Assembly: GCA_014650475.1 (NCBI GenBank)
Contig: BMVA01000009.1
Coordinates: 62,001-126,000 of the forward strand
Direction of reading: 5' to 3'
Length of the DNA: 64,000 nucleotides
Source of the DNA: Streptomyces albogriseolus
Lineage (GTDB): Bacteria > Actinomycetota > Actinomycetes > Streptomycetales > Streptomycetaceae
Below are positions 28,522 through 37,736 of this stretch, one piece after another; the first letter of the stretch is position 1; every line of letters starts with the position of its first letter. A program made the translations under genes and the position numbers. The notes below the pieces were generated by a model that was not told the origin of the DNA, searched no databases, and saw only the letters and a list, made by a program, of their open reading frames with translations.

Positions 28522-29784
28522 TCACCACGACCGGTCCACCTGCTCACGCGTCCTCTCCGTGTCCCGGGACAGAACCCTGGCCAGGGCCTCGACGACCTCC
28601 GGCGCGTACTCCCCGGCGGCCCCCAGCCGCAGTTCCTCCAGCGCGGTCAGCGGCCCCCCGGGCCCTCCTTCCCTGCACTTCTCGTCGTACGCGTTCACCA
28701 CCCGGACGATACGTGCGGCGAGCGGCTGCTCGGCGTGCGGGTCCGCCTGGCGTTCGACGATCACGGCGACCCGGGTGTCCACCCCGGTCTGCCGCACCAC
28801 CGCGCCGCCCAGCAGCGCGATCCGCCGCTGCTCGGCGGGCGGCAGCCCGGCGGTGGCGCCCTCGGGCACCGGGTCGACGAGGCTGAGCTGCCCGATGTCG
28901 TGCATCAGCGCCGCGTACTCCAGCACGGTCAGCTCCGGCTCGGTCAGCCCGAGGTCCCGGCCCACCGCCTGGCTGAGCGCGGCGACCCGGCGCGAGTGCC
29001 CGTGCGGGGTGTACCCGGCGATCTCGGTGGCCCGCGCCAGGGACGCGATGGTCTGCCGGTAGGTGGCGCGCACCGCCGTGTACCTCCGGTGGGACAGCTG
29101 CGCGAGCAGCAGCGGCACGGAGAACACGGGCAGCGCCCACAGCCCCACGACCGCCGCGCCCAGCGCCATCACCGCGCCGGTGGCGACGACGGCGGCCCCG
29201 ATGCCGGGCACGGCCCGCAGTTCGTCGCGCAGCAGCGGCGGGAAGGGCCAGCCGGTGCGGGAGTGGGCCAGCGCGGCGGCGAGCACGGCGTCGCACAGCG
29301 CGGTCAGGGTCAGCAGGACGAGCAGCAGCAGCGCGTGTCCCGGCCCGCTGAGGGCCTCGAACGCGCCCCGGGCGTGCAGCGGGTGGAAGCACACGGCGAC
29401 GAAGCCGACGGTCAGCACCCGGCGGGTCACCGGGTCCAGGGCGGGCCCGTCGCCGCGGCCGACGTGCGGGACGCTGCCGAGCAGCGACGCGGCGAGCACC
29501 ACGGTGACGACCTGGGCGGCGCCGTGCTCGGCGGGCCGCCCCGCGACCTCGCCGAGCAGGGCGTACGCCAGCGAGCCGGCCGCGGCGAGCGGCGCGGGCT
29601 CCCGGATCCCCCGGCCGCCCCGCCGGGTGAGCTCGCCGACCGCGACGAGCGTCCCGAAGGCCAGGGCGGTGGAGCGGTCCTCGACGCCGTGGTACAGCGT
29701 CGTGCCCAGCGACCCGGCCGCGAGGACGACGGCGCACAGGTGCACGACGGTGTGCAGCGGGACGGTGCGCGCGCGGGGCCTCAC
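28522..29784 (-). CDS. HD-domain membrane protein, degenerate HD-GYP
   Basis: A 420-residue protein with about six or seven N-terminal hydrophobic segments (residues 10-200), then an HD phosphohydrolase domain starting ATEIAGYTPHGHSRRVAALSQA and including MHDIGQLSLVDP. The HHExxDGxGYP signature of HD-GYP phosphodiesterases is absent: the matching region reads VRQTGVDTRVAVIVERQ. It starts with GTG overlapping the stop of the upstream HD-GYP gene. The pair may form a heteromeric cyclic-dinucleotide or signalling module. Confidence 0.82.
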   Translation of the reverse strand: MRPRARTVPLHTVVHLCAVVLAAGSLGTTLYHGVEDRSTALAFGTLVAVGELTRRGGRGIREPAPLAAAGSLAYALLGEVAGRPAEHGAAQVVTVVLAASLLGSVPHVGRGDGPALDPVTRRVLTVGFVAVCFHPLHARGAFEALSGPGHALLLLVLLTLTALCDAVLAAALAHSRTGWPFPPLLRDELRAVPGIGAAVVATGAVMALGAAVVGLWALPVFSVPLLLAQLSHRRYTAVRATYRQTIASLARATEIAGYTPHGHSRRVAALSQAVGRDLGLTEPELTVLEYAALMHDIGQLSLVDPVPEGATAGLPPAEQRRIALLGGAVVRQTGVDTRVAVIVERQADPHAEQPLAARIVRVVNAYDEKCREGGPGGPLTALEELRLGAAGEYAPEVVEALARVLSRDTERTREQVDRSW

Positions 29785-31160
29785 CGGCGCGCCCCGGGGC
29801 GGCCGGTGACGGGTGCGGTGGGACCGGGGACGGCCGCCTGCCGTGGCTCGTCGGCGGTCACCGCGGGGTGCCAGCCGGTGCGGCCGATCGCGCGGACGAG
29901 CGCCTTCACCATCCGCGGGTCGAAGTGCGTGCCCGCGCAGCGCTGGAGCTCCTCCAGCGCCACGGGCACCGGGCGCGCCCTGCTGTAGCTGCGGGTGGAG
30001 GTCATCGCGTCGAAGGCGTCGGCGACCGCGACCAACCGCGCGGACTCCGGGATCTGACCGCCCGCCAGCCCGTAGGGGTAGCCGGTGCCGTCGAGCCGCT
30101 CGTGGTGGTGCAGCACGGCCGCGCGGGCCTCGCCGAGGAAGGAGATGCCGCGCACCATCTCGTGCCCGTACTCGGGGTGCAGTTCGATCACCCGCCGCTC
30201 CTCGGGGGTGAGCGGGCCGTTCTTGGTGAGCAGCCGGGTGGGCACGCCGAGCTTGCCGACGTCGTGCAGGATCCCCGCGAACCGCAGCATCTCGACCCGC
30301 TCGTCGTCCATGCCGAGTTCGCGCGCGATCAGCGTGGAGGCGCGGCCGACGCGCTCGCTGTGGCCGCGCGTGTAGCCGTCCTTGATGTCGACGGCCTGCA
30401 CCAGCGCGCGGATCGTGGCCTGGTGGGCGGCGCGCTCCCGGTGGTACTGGGCGAACGCCCACCACGAGACGCCCATCGGCAGCAGTACCAGCAGCGCCGC
30501 CACCGGCCCGTAGGGGCTGCGCCACAGCAGGGCCATCATCAGTCCGGCGAGGCCGTGCACGGTGAGGGGCGCCAGGGAGCCGAGGAACAGCCGCCACCAG
30601 GCGGCCGCGGGACGGCTGCGCGGCAGCCCGCCGGGGGCGGGCGCCAGGACGCCGCCGTCGAGCAGGGTGAGGACGAGGCAGAACGCGAGCACCGCGGCGC
30701 CCGCGGTGGCGAGGGCGCCGGGCATGTCGCAGCGCGCCACCGCGTCCCGGCCGCCGGTCTTCAGATGGACCAGGCTCGCGGCCCACACGGCGACGACGAG
30801 CCGGCCGGTGCGCCACAGCCGGCGGGCGAGACGGGGGCCGTGCTCGACGGGGAGCAGCAGCGCCCCGGGCAGCGCGACGAGGGCGGCGGCGGTGGGCGGC
30901 AGCAGGAAGGCCGCGGCCAGCAGCACGGGGTGGAAGGTGCCGCCGGGGTGCGGGCCGGCGACGAGGCGGGACCGGGCGAGGCGCTCGCATCCCGCGTACA
31001 GGACGGCGAGCAGGACGACCGGCCACCAGGGGACGCGCGGGTCCGGCAGGGACGACAGCACCCCCGGCCGGGGGACGCCCGGCAGGGGGAGCAGACAGCA
31101 CAGCCCGAGCAGGGTGACGCCGACGAGATACACCCGGGCCCGCGCCGGTAACGCCTCCAT
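29781..31160 (-). CDS. HD-GYP domain membrane protein
   Basis: A 459-residue protein with about seven membrane segments in the first 225 residues and an intact HD-GYP-like domain after them. Key motifs are YTRGHSERVGRASTLIARELG, GILHDVGKLGVP (HD) and HHERLDGTGYPYGL (GYP), plus DAFDAMTSTRSY. HD-GYP proteins commonly hydrolyse cyclic di-GMP, but that is not shown for this actinobacterial group. It overlaps its degenerate paralogue by four bases, suggesting duplication and co-expression. Confidence 0.88.
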   Translation of the reverse strand: MEALPARARVYLVGVTLLGLCCLLPLPGVPRPGVLSSLPDPRVPWWPVVLLAVLYAGCERLARSRLVAGPHPGGTFHPVLLAAAFLLPPTAAALVALPGALLLPVEHGPRLARRLWRTGRLVVAVWAASLVHLKTGGRDAVARCDMPGALATAGAAVLAFCLVLTLLDGGVLAPAPGGLPRSRPAAAWWRLFLGSLAPLTVHGLAGLMMALLWRSPYGPVAALLVLLPMGVSWWAFAQYHRERAAHQATIRALVQAVDIKDGYTRGHSERVGRASTLIARELGMDDERVEMLRFAGILHDVGKLGVPTRLLTKNGPLTPEERRVIELHPEYGHEMVRGISFLGEARAAVLHHHERLDGTGYPYGLAGGQIPESARLVAVADAFDAMTSTRSYSRARPVPVALEELQRCAGTHFDPRMVKALVRAIGRTGWHPAVTADEPRQAAVPGPTAPVTGRPGARR

Positions 31161-31301
31161 GAGCCCCTCCCCCGACCGTGCCGCGCGCGTCTTCCGGCGC
31201 CCTCCGGCTTCTGGAGCCTAGGACGGGGGGAGGCGCCGCCGCGGGCGGACCGCCCGCGGATTAGCACAATCGGGTGACGCGACCTCTGGGGAGGGGAGGT
31301 G

Positions 31302-31604
31302 TCAGGACTCCTGCGGGGCGGCCGTGACGTCCTGTTCGGGCACGTTCTGCCCGGAGCGGATCAGGTCGATCCGGCCCATGACCTTCGACCGCAGGTCGCC
31401 CGGCACGTCGTCCTGTCCGCAACAGCGCTTGACGAGCTTCTTGACCGCCTGCTCCAGTCCGTACTTCTCCAGGCAGGGCGAGCACTCCTCGAAGTGGTGC
31501 TCGAACTTCCGGCAGTCGGAATCCGGCATCTCACGGTCGAGGAACTCGTAGAGATGATCGAGGATTTCGCTGCAATCCGTCTCGTGCGGCTCTCCGCAGC
31601 TCAT
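31302..31604 (-). CDS. rsrA: Redox-sensing zinc anti-sigma factor RsrA
   Basis: A 100-residue zinc-binding anti-sigma factor that holds SigR inactive until thiol oxidation ejects zinc and forms a disulfide. The ZAS signature H37xxxC41xxC44 is present together with C11, matching the known zinc and disulfide residues, plus C3, C31 and a C61-C62 pair. ATG 31604 overlaps the sigR stop (ATGA), so the pair is translationally coupled. Confidence 0.96.
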   Translation of the reverse strand: MSCGEPHETDCSEILDHLYEFLDREMPDSDCRKFEHHFEECSPCLEKYGLEQAVKKLVKRCCGQDDVPGDLRSKVMGRIDLIRSGQNVPEQDVTAAPQES

Positions 31605-32287
31605 GACCCCGAGCCTTTCGCTTCGTTCGACTCTCCGGCACCGGCCGGGACCAGTCCGCGCTCGCGCGCGTAGTCCTCGAGCATGCCGCGCAGCTGGCGA
31701 CGTCCCCGGTGAAGCCGGGACATCACCGTACCGATGGGTGTCCCCATGATGTCGGCGATCTCCTTGTAGGCAAAGCCCTCGACATCGGCGAGGTAGACCG
31801 CGATGCGGAACTCCTCCGGGATCGCCTGAAGGGCTTCCTTGACGTCCGAGTCCGGCAGGTGGTCCAGCGCCTGCGACTCGGCGGAGCGCAGACCCGTGGA
31901 CATGTGCGACTCGGCGCGCGCCAGCTGCCAGTCCTCGATCTCCTCGGCCGCGGAGCGCTGGGGTTCGCGCTGCTTCTTGCGGTACGAGTTGATGAAGGTG
32001 TTGGTGAGGATCCGGTACAGCCACGCCTTGAGGTTGGTGCCCTCGCGGAACTGGTGGAAGGATCCGTACGCCTTGGCGTAGGTCTCCTGCACCAGGTCCT
32101 CGGCGTCGGCCGGGTTACGCGTCATGCGCAGCGCGGCCGAGTACATCTGGTCGAGGAACTCGAGCGCGTCCCGTTCGAAGCGCGCGCTGCGCTCCGCCGT
32201 CGACTCCGCGCCCGTGCCGCCCTGGCCCTCGGGCTGCTCCGCCTGGCCGTGTTCGGTCCCTGCGTCGGTACCGGGAACCGGACCCAC
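31601..32287 (-). CDS. sigR: ECF sigma factor SigR (thiol-oxidative stress)
   Basis: A 228-residue ECF sigma factor that activates thioredoxin, mycothiol and protein quality-control genes after disulfide stress. Region 2 is [34 protein letters not shown] and region 4 is [37 protein letters not shown]. The short start is GTG 32287 ([10 protein letters not shown]), matching the S. coelicolor stable form. In-frame translation can also begin at ATG 32455, which has a better ribosome site and corresponds to the unstable extended form. It forms an operon with rsrA. Confidence 0.95.
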   Translation of the reverse strand: MGPVPGTDAGTEHGQAEQPEGQGGTGAESTAERSARFERDALEFLDQMYSAALRMTRNPADAEDLVQETYAKAYGSFHQFREGTNLKAWLYRILTNTFINSYRKKQREPQRSAAEEIEDWQLARAESHMSTGLRSAESQALDHLPDSDVKEALQAIPEEFRIAVYLADVEGFAYKEIADIMGTPIGTVMSRLHRGRRQLRGMLEDYARERGLVPAGAGESNEAKGSGS

Positions 32288-32455
32288 CTCCTCAAGTGTC
32301 GTCGCGACGAGACCGGGACCGGCCTCACCCGAATCGGAGGATAGACGACGATCCGGTCCGCCCGCCGCCCGAATCGGGGCGGTCTTGGCCGCGTGCAGCA
32401 CCGTCCAGTCGAGGTCGGCGCGGGCACTGCGGCTCGGGCAGAACGTGGAACCCAT
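32288..32455 (-). other. N-terminal extension coding for the long SigR' isoform
   Basis: 56 in-frame codons (starting [20 protein letters not shown]) precede the short sigR start, with GGAGAGGAAG upstream. In S. coelicolor the autoregulated promoter makes a transcript encoding SigR' with a 55-residue extension that is rapidly degraded by ClpP proteases. The size and position agree with this. Confidence 0.8.
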
Positions 32456-32514
32456 GCGGTGGACTTCCTCTCCTACGGCGGCGGTGCCGTTCGACCGGCA
32501 CGTACGCACCCCAC

Positions 32515-32540
32515 AACAGCGGGGGCCGCGCTCGCATTCC
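32515..32540 (-). promoter_or_regulatory. SigR-dependent autoregulatory promoter of sigR
   Basis: On the minus strand GGAAT (32540-32536), an 18-bp spacer and GTT (32517-32515) match the SigR consensus exactly. Transcription from it would begin about 50 bp before the long-form ATG at 32455. Confidence 0.88.
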
Positions 32541-32546
32541 CGCGCG

Positions 32547-33176
32547 TCAGCCCAGGGCGGCCGTCCACCGCACGACCGCGTCCGTGATCACCTGGAGGGT
32601 CTCCTCCTGCGTGAGGTCCGCCCGCCTGGGCACGGCGAAGCCGTGGTCCGCCTGCGGCACCTCGACCAGTTCGTGGTCACCCTTCGGGAACTCGGCGGGT
32701 TTCCCGAAGGGGTCGTTGCCGCCCTGGACGACGAGGGTGGGGACGCCCGCGCCCAGCAGTTCCTCCGCGCGCGACTTCTCCGGCCTGCCCGGGGGATGGA
32801 GCGGGAAGCTCAGCGCGAGCACGGCGTGCGCGCCCAGCTCGGGGGCGGTGCGGCAGGCGACGCGGGCGCCGGCGCTGCGTCCGCCGGAGATCACCGGCAG
32901 GCCCGGCGCGGTCAGCGCGGGCCAGACGCCGCGCCAGCCGGTGTCCAGGGTCTTCGGCGCCGGGGCGACCTTCTTGCCGGCCACCCGCCAGGGCTGCTCG
33001 ACGAGGGCGACGGTCACGCCGTGCGCGGGGAGGACGGCGGCGAGCGCGGCGAGGTCACGGGCCTCGATGCCGCCGCCCGCGCCGTGACTCGCGGCCAGGA
33101 CGAGGCGTGGCGTGCCGGCGCGGTGCCAGGTGACGCGGGCGTCGCCCGCGTCCGTGGTGATCGTCTCGGTGGTCAC
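32547..33176 (-). CDS. Alpha/beta hydrolase family protein
   Basis: A 209-residue predicted cytoplasmic hydrolase. The nucleophile elbow is [11 protein letters not shown] (GxSxG-like) near residue 100. An early oxyanion-type loop [12 protein letters not shown] is present, and the C-terminal [13 protein letters not shown] provides the likely catalytic His. Similar proteins are annotated as KANL3/Tex30- or dienelactone hydrolase-like. It is one base downstream of the SRAP gene on the same strand and directly upstream of sigR. Confidence 0.85.
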   Translation of the reverse strand: MTTETITTDAGDARVTWHRAGTPRLVLAASHGAGGGIEARDLAALAAVLPAHGVTVALVEQPWRVAGKKVAPAPKTLDTGWRGVWPALTAPGLPVISGGRSAGARVACRTAPELGAHAVLALSFPLHPPGRPEKSRAEELLGAGVPTLVVQGGNDPFGKPAEFPKGDHELVEVPQADHGFAVPRRADLTQEETLQVITDAVVRWTAALG

Positions 33177-33177
33177 G

Positions 33178-34032
33178 TCAGAAGAGTGTGCCCTCTTCCG
33201 GGGCGGCCAGCTCCTTCAGCAGCTCCGGTCCGTTGTTGCGGACGTTGCTGACGGCGGTGGTGACCGGGTAGGCGCGCATCAGGCCGGGCGGCGGCGGGGC
33301 GAGCAGCCCGCGCAGGTCCTCGGGGTCGGTGCGGGACGGGTCGAGCCAGGCGTCCCAGCGGTCCGGGGTGAGCATCAGCGGCATCCGCGGGTGGATCTCG
33401 GCGAGGGAGTGCGGTCCCTCCGCCGGGGCCACGGCCAGCGGGCTCGCCTCCGCCTCGGTGGTGATCACGGAGCAGGTCACCCACCACGCCCGCGGGTGGT
33501 CGTCGGGCAGCGTGCGGTCGCGCCAGAACTCGTACAGTCCGGCCATCGCGAAGACCGAGCCGTCGGCCGGCGTCACGAAGTAGGGCTGCTTGCGGGGCCG
33601 CTTCTTCTTGCCCTCGACCTCCAGGTCGCGCTCCTGCTTGCCGGTGACCCACTCGTAGTAGCCGTCGGCGGGGAGGATGCAGCGACGGGAGGCGAAGGCA
33701 CGGCGGTACGACGGCTTCTCGTGGACGGTCTCCGCGCGGGCGTTGATCATCCGGGCGCCGCCCTCGGGGGTCTTGGACCAGGAGGGCACCAGTCCCCACT
33801 TCAGCGTGCGCAGCTGCCGAACCGGTCGGGGGTCGTCCGCGTCCTTCACAGGACGGTCGAGGACGGCGTAGACCTCCTTGGTCGGCGCCACGTTGTAGTC
33901 GGCCTCGAGGGTTTCCTCGGGCTCCCTCCCCCAGAGGCTCGACTCCGCTCGCCCTGGGGGGACCCCCATCTCGATCTCGAAGATCCCGGCGAGATCCTCG
34001 GGCCTGCGACTCGCTGCATACCGTCCGCACAT
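33178..34032 (-). CDS. SOS response-associated peptidase (SRAP/HMCES/YedK family)
   Basis: A 284-residue protein that in characterised relatives crosslinks through Cys2 to abasic sites in single-stranded DNA. The MCGRYAA start exposes Cys2 after Met removal, and the core includes YNVAPTKEVYAV, INARAETVHEKPSYRRAF, CILPADGYYEW and the AEIHPRMPLML catalytic His region. Residues about 22-37 are encoded by a palindromic element inserted in frame (see 33921-33969). The 25-residue KQERDLEVEGKKKRPRK region is a charged insertion near the active site. Confidence 0.93.
   Translation of the reverse strand: MCGRYAASRRPEDLAGIFEIEMGVPPGRAESSLWGREPEETLEADYNVAPTKEVYAVLDRPVKDADDPRPVRQLRTLKWGLVPSWSKTPEGGARMINARAETVHEKPSYRRAFASRRCILPADGYYEWVTGKQERDLEVEGKKKRPRKQPYFVTPADGSVFAMAGLYEFWRDRTLPDDHPRAWWVTCSVITTEAEASPLAVAPAEGPHSLAEIHPRMPLMLTPDRWDAWLDPSRTDPEDLRGLLAPPPPGLMRAYPVTTAVSNVRNNGPELLKELAAPEEGTLF
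33921..33969. repeat. Palindromic element inserted in frame within the SRAP gene
   Basis: CTCCCCCAGAG (from 33925) and CCCTGGGGGGA (to 33962) form a hairpin around a Ser/Arg-coding centre. The segment adds about 15 residues (GVPPGRAESSLWGRE) where family members such as YedK have none. Elements of this form recur in Streptomyces intergenic DNA, from memory. Confidence 0.6.
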
Positions 34033-34083
34033 ACGTGCAACACTGCCAGACTCCGCACGCGCACAGGGAGCGATCCGAAACAC

Positions 34084-34815
34084 ATGACGAGCATGGTCAG
34101 CACCGCGTCCGCGTCCCTCGCGTCCCTGTGGGACGAGGTCTCGGGCACCCAGCCCGACCCGGACCTGTGGGTGGTCGTCGCGACCCTGGTGGCGGCCCTC
34201 GCCGTGGTCGTGCCGCAGGCGCCCTGGCGGATCGCGCGGAACGCCGTCACGATCGCGCACGAGGGCGGGCACGGCCTGGTGGCGCTGCTCACCGGCCGCA
34301 CGCTGACGGGGATACGCCTGCACTCGGACACCAGCGGCCTGACCGTCAGCCGGGGCAAGCCGACCGGCATCGGCATGATCCTCACGGCCGCCGCCGGCTA
34401 CACCGCTCCCCCGCTGCTGGGCCTGGGCGGGGCCGCGCTGCTCGGCGCGGGGCGCATCACCCTGCTGCTGTGGCTGGCCACGGCGCTGCTGCTGGCGGTG
34501 CTGGTGATGATCCGCAACGCCTACGGGGCGGTGTCGGTGCTGGTCACCGGGAGCACGTTCGTGCTGGTGTCGTGGCTGGCGGGACCCCAGGTGCAGGCGG
34601 CGTTCGCGTACGCCGTGGTGTGGTTCCTGCTGCTGGGCGGGGTGCGCCCGGCGTTCGAGCTCCAGGCGAAGCGGTCCCGCGGGGGCGCCGGGGACTCGGA
34701 CGCGGACCAGCTGTCCCGGCTGACGCATGTGCCGGCGGGGCTGTGGCTGTTCCTGTTCCACGCGGTGTCGGTGTGCTCCCTGCTGGGCGGCGGGCGCTGG
34801 CTGCTGGGTCTGTGA
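34084..34815 (+). CDS. M50B-like membrane metallopeptidase
   Basis: A 243-residue integral membrane protein with about six hydrophobic segments. The HEGGH motif (residues 59-63, IAHEGGHGLVALLTGR) is the zinc-binding HExxH of the M50 site-2-protease-like families and sits in or beside the second hydrophobic segment. A PDZ domain is absent. A conserved Asp ligand is plausible in the third or later segment but cannot be fixed. Start ATG 34084 is 51 bp from the divergent SRAP start. Confidence 0.85.
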   Translation: MTSMVSTASASLASLWDEVSGTQPDPDLWVVVATLVAALAVVVPQAPWRIARNAVTIAHEGGHGLVALLTGRTLTGIRLHSDTSGLTVSRGKPTGIGMILTAAAGYTAPPLLGLGGAALLGAGRITLLLWLATALLLAVLVMIRNAYGAVSVLVTGSTFVLVSWLAGPQVQAAFAYAVVWFLLLGGVRPAFELQAKRSRGGAGDSDADQLSRLTHVPAGLWLFLFHAVSVCSLLGGGRWLLGL

Positions 34816-34924
34816 CCCGGCGGGCGGCGGGACCCGGGCGGCCGGGTCACGGCATGTGACGGACTGTGTTCCGCCTGGCGGGCACGGAACGGCCGGGCGC
34901 CTCACCTCCTTATAAAGTGGCCCC

Positions 34925-36241
34925 ATGGCCCCGAATCCCACGCACACCGCCCTCTGGCCCGCCCCGCACGCGAGCGGAGCCGTCGACGCGACGGTCCACG
35001 TGCCCGGGTCGAAGTCGGTCACCAACCGCGCCCTCGTCCTCGCCGCCCTCGCCTCCGAGCCGGGCTGGCTGCGCCGCCCGCTGCGCTCGCGCGACACGCT
35101 GCTGATGGCGGGCGGGCTGCGGGCCCTGGGCGTGGAGATCGAGGAGGGGGTCGGTCCCGACGGGACGGGCGAGGCCTGGCGTGTGGTGCCGGCCGGTCTG
35201 CGCGGCCCGGCCACCGTGGACGTGGGCAACGCGGGCACGGTGATGCGCTTCCTGCCGCCGGTGGCGACCCTGGCGGACGGCCCGGTGCGCTTCGACGGCG
35301 ACCCGCGGTCCTACGAGCGTCCCCTGCACGGCGTCATCGACGCGCTGCGCCGGCTCGGCGCCCGGATCGACGACGACGACCGGGGCGCGCTGCCGATGAC
35401 GGTGCACGGCGGGGGCGCCCTGGACGGCGGCACGGTCGAGGTGGACGCGTCCTCGTCGTCGCAGTTCGTCAGCGCCCTGCTGCTGTCGGCGCCGCGCTTC
35501 AACCAGGGGGTGGAGGTGCGGCACACCGGCGCGACGCTGCCGTCGATGCCGCACATCCGGATGACGGTCGACATGCTCCGCGCGGTCGGAGCCCAGGTCG
35601 ACACCCCCGAGTCGGGCGGCGAGCCGAACGTGTGGCGGGTCACCCCGGGCGCGCTGCTCGGCCGGGACCTGACGATCGAGCCGGACCTGTCCAACGCGCA
35701 GCCGTTCCTCGCGGCCGCGCTGGTCACCGGCGGCAAGGTGGTGATCCCCGACTGGCCCGCGCGGACCACCCAGCCCGGCGACCGGCTGCGGGAGATCTTC
35801 ACCGAGATGGGCGGCTCCTGCGAGCTGACCGAGTACGGGCTGGTCTTCACCGGCTCCGGCGCGGTGCACGGCATCGACGTGGACCTCGGCGAGGTGGGCG
35901 AGCTGACGCCGGGCATCGCGGCCGTCGCGGCCCTCGCGGACTCCCCGTCGACCCTGCGGGGCGTGGCCCATCTGCGGCTGCACGAGACGGACCGGCTGGC
36001 CGCGCTCACCAAGGAGATCAACGAGCTGGGCGGCGACGTCACCGAGACGGCCGACGGTCTGCACATCCGCCCGCGCCGGCTGCACGGCGGGGTCTTCCAC
36101 ACCTACGAGGACCACCGCATGGCCACCGCCGGTGCGATCATCGGCCTGGCGGTCGAGGGCGTGCAGATCGAGAACGTGGCGACGACGGCGAAGACCCTGC
36201 CGGACTTCCCCGAGCTGTGGACCGGGATGCTCGGGGCATAG
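34925..36241 (+). CDS. aroA: 3-phosphoshikimate 1-carboxyvinyltransferase (EPSP synthase)
   Basis: A 438-residue shikimate pathway enzyme transferring enolpyruvyl from PEP to shikimate-3-phosphate. Motifs: [17 protein letters not shown] (substrate Lys/Ser), [14 protein letters not shown] (PEP and glyphosate contact), [14 protein letters not shown] and [23 protein letters not shown] about 9 bp before the ATG suggests a nearly leaderless transcript. Followed after 9 bp by rsgA, probably co-transcribed. Confidence 0.96.
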   Translation: MAPNPTHTALWPAPHASGAVDATVHVPGSKSVTNRALVLAALASEPGWLRRPLRSRDTLLMAGGLRALGVEIEEGVGPDGTGEAWRVVPAGLRGPATVDVGNAGTVMRFLPPVATLADGPVRFDGDPRSYERPLHGVIDALRRLGARIDDDDRGALPMTVHGGGALDGGTVEVDASSSSQFVSALLLSAPRFNQGVEVRHTGATLPSMPHIRMTVDMLRAVGAQVDTPESGGEPNVWRVTPGALLGRDLTIEPDLSNAQPFLAAALVTGGKVVIPDWPARTTQPGDRLREIFTEMGGSCELTEYGLVFTGSGAVHGIDVDLGEVGELTPGIAAVAALADSPSTLRGVAHLRLHETDRLAALTKEINELGGDVTETADGLHIRPRRLHGGVFHTYEDHRMATAGAIIGLAVEGVQIENVATTAKTLPDFPELWTGMLGA

Positions 36242-36250
36242 GGGTTCACG

Positions 36251-37261
36251 ATGCGCCGCTACGGCAAGCACACCGACGAGGACGACATCCGCTCCCGCCC
36301 CAACCGCAGGGGCAACCGGCCGCGCACCCACATCAGGCCCAAGCACGAGGACGCCGCCGAGGGCATGGTCCTCACGGTCGACCGGGGCCGGCTGACCTGC
36401 CTCGTCGAGGACCGCGTGGTGACCGCGATGAAGGCCCGCGAGCTGGGCCGCAAGGCCGCCGTGGTGGGCGACCGGGTGGCCCTCGTCGGGGATCTGTCCG
36501 GCACGAAGGACACCCTCGCCCGGATCGTGCGGATCACGGAGCGCTCGTCGGTGCTGCGCCGCACCGCCGACGACGACGATCCCTACGAGCGGGTGGTCGT
36601 CGCCAACGCCGACCAGCTCGCCGTGGTCACCGCCCTCGCCGACCCCGAGCCCCGGCCGCGCCTGATCGACCGCTGCCTGGTCGCCGCCTACGACGGCGGT
36701 CTTGAGCCGCTGCTGGTGCTCACCAAGTCCGACCTCGCCCCGCCCGACAAGCTGCTGGAGCTGTACGGCGACCTGGACATCCCGTACGTCGTCACCAGCC
36801 GCGCGGAGCTGGAGAGCGGCGAGGCGGTGGAGCGGGTGCGCGAGCAGCTCGACGGCCGGATCACGGCGTTCGTGGGCCACTCCGGGGTCGGCAAGACCAC
36901 CCTCGTCAACGCGCTGGTGCCCCTGGAGCGGCGCCGCACCACCGGTCACGTCAACGCGGTGACCGGGCGGGGACGGCACACCACGACGTCCGCGCTGGCG
37001 CTGCCGCTCGCGGGCGCCGAGGGCTGGGTGATCGACACGCCGGGCGTGCGGTCGTTCGGGCTGGCGCACGTCGATCCGTCGCGGGTCATCCACGCCTTCC
37101 CCGACCTGGAGCCCGGCACGGAGGGGTGTCCGCGCGCGTGCAGTCACGACGAGCCGGACTGCGCGCTGGACGACTGGGTGGCGGAGGGCCACGCGGACCC
37201 GGCGCGGCTGTACTCGCTGCGGCGGCTGCTCGCCTCGCGGGAGCGCACCGACGGGGACTGA
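36251..37261 (+). CDS. rsgA: Small ribosomal subunit biogenesis GTPase RsgA
   Basis: A 336-residue circularly permuted GTPase that helps mature the 30S subunit. The G4 motif TKSDL precedes the P-loop GHSGVGKTTLVN, as expected for the permuted order. An OB-fold N-terminus and a C-terminal zinc site (CPRACSHDEPDCAL) complete the family layout. It lies 9 bp after aroA. The first 40 residues are Arg-rich, common in actinobacterial RsgA. Confidence 0.94.
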   Translation: MRRYGKHTDEDDIRSRPNRRGNRPRTHIRPKHEDAAEGMVLTVDRGRLTCLVEDRVVTAMKARELGRKAAVVGDRVALVGDLSGTKDTLARIVRITERSSVLRRTADDDDPYERVVVANADQLAVVTALADPEPRPRLIDRCLVAAYDGGLEPLLVLTKSDLAPPDKLLELYGDLDIPYVVTSRAELESGEAVERVREQLDGRITAFVGHSGVGKTTLVNALVPLERRRTTGHVNAVTGRGRHTTTSALALPLAGAEGWVIDTPGVRSFGLAHVDPSRVIHAFPDLEPGTEGCPRACSHDEPDCALDDWVAEGHADPARLYSLRRLLASRERTDGD

Positions 37262-37370
37262 CCCGCCTCGTGTTTGCCCCGTGGTACGGACGGTAAGTGC
37301 ATAATCGCACCGAGCCGGACACGAACCAGGCGAAGCGGTCACTGTAGGCGGGGAATGCGGGAGGACACAC

Positions 37371-37694
37371 ATGGCGTGGCTGCTGGTCATCGTCGCCGGG
37401 TTGCTCGAGACCGGTTTCGCCGTGTGTCTGAAGCTGTCGCACGGGTTCACCCGGCTGTGGCCGACCGTCGCCTTCTGCGCGTTCGCCCTGGGCAGCTTCG
37501 GACTGCTCACCCTGGCGCTGAGGAAGCTCGACGTGGGACCGGCGTACGCGGTGTGGACCGGCATCGGGGCGGCGGGGACGGCCATCTACGGAATGGTGTT
37601 CCTCGGGGACCTGGTGTCCACTCTGAAGATCGTCTCGATCACCCTGGTGATCGTCGGGGTGATCGGGCTGCAGCTCTCGGGCTCGGCGCACTGA
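37371..37694 (+). CDS. SMR family transporter (SugE/Gdx-like)
   Basis: A 107-residue four-helix small multidrug resistance protein. The essential membrane Glu is in VAGLLETGFAVCLK (Glu13-14 region). The pattern AGLLE followed by LKLSHGFTRLWPT resembles the SugE/Gdx branch, which exports guanidinium ions, more than EmrE. RBS GGGAGGA lies before ATG 37371. It is convergent with a TetR regulator. No guanidine riboswitch is recognisable in the 109-bp leader. Confidence 0.9.
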   Translation: MAWLLVIVAGLLETGFAVCLKLSHGFTRLWPTVAFCAFALGSFGLLTLALRKLDVGPAYAVWTGIGAAGTAIYGMVFLGDLVSTLKIVSITLVIVGVIGLQLSGSAH

Positions 37695-37736
37695 GCCGCT
37701 CCCCCAGGCACAGGGCTCCTCGTGTGAGGGCTTGCT

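Noticed and set aside
28522-31101. Single 859-codon frame spanning both HD-domain genes
   Set aside because: Only its last 420 codons encode a protein with motifs; the upstream part is a shadow of the HD-GYP gene in another frame.
37262-37370. Guanidine (ykkC-type) riboswitch before the SMR transporter
   Set aside because: The conserved core motifs of the guanidine I and III aptamers were looked for and not found; only an ordinary leader is seen.
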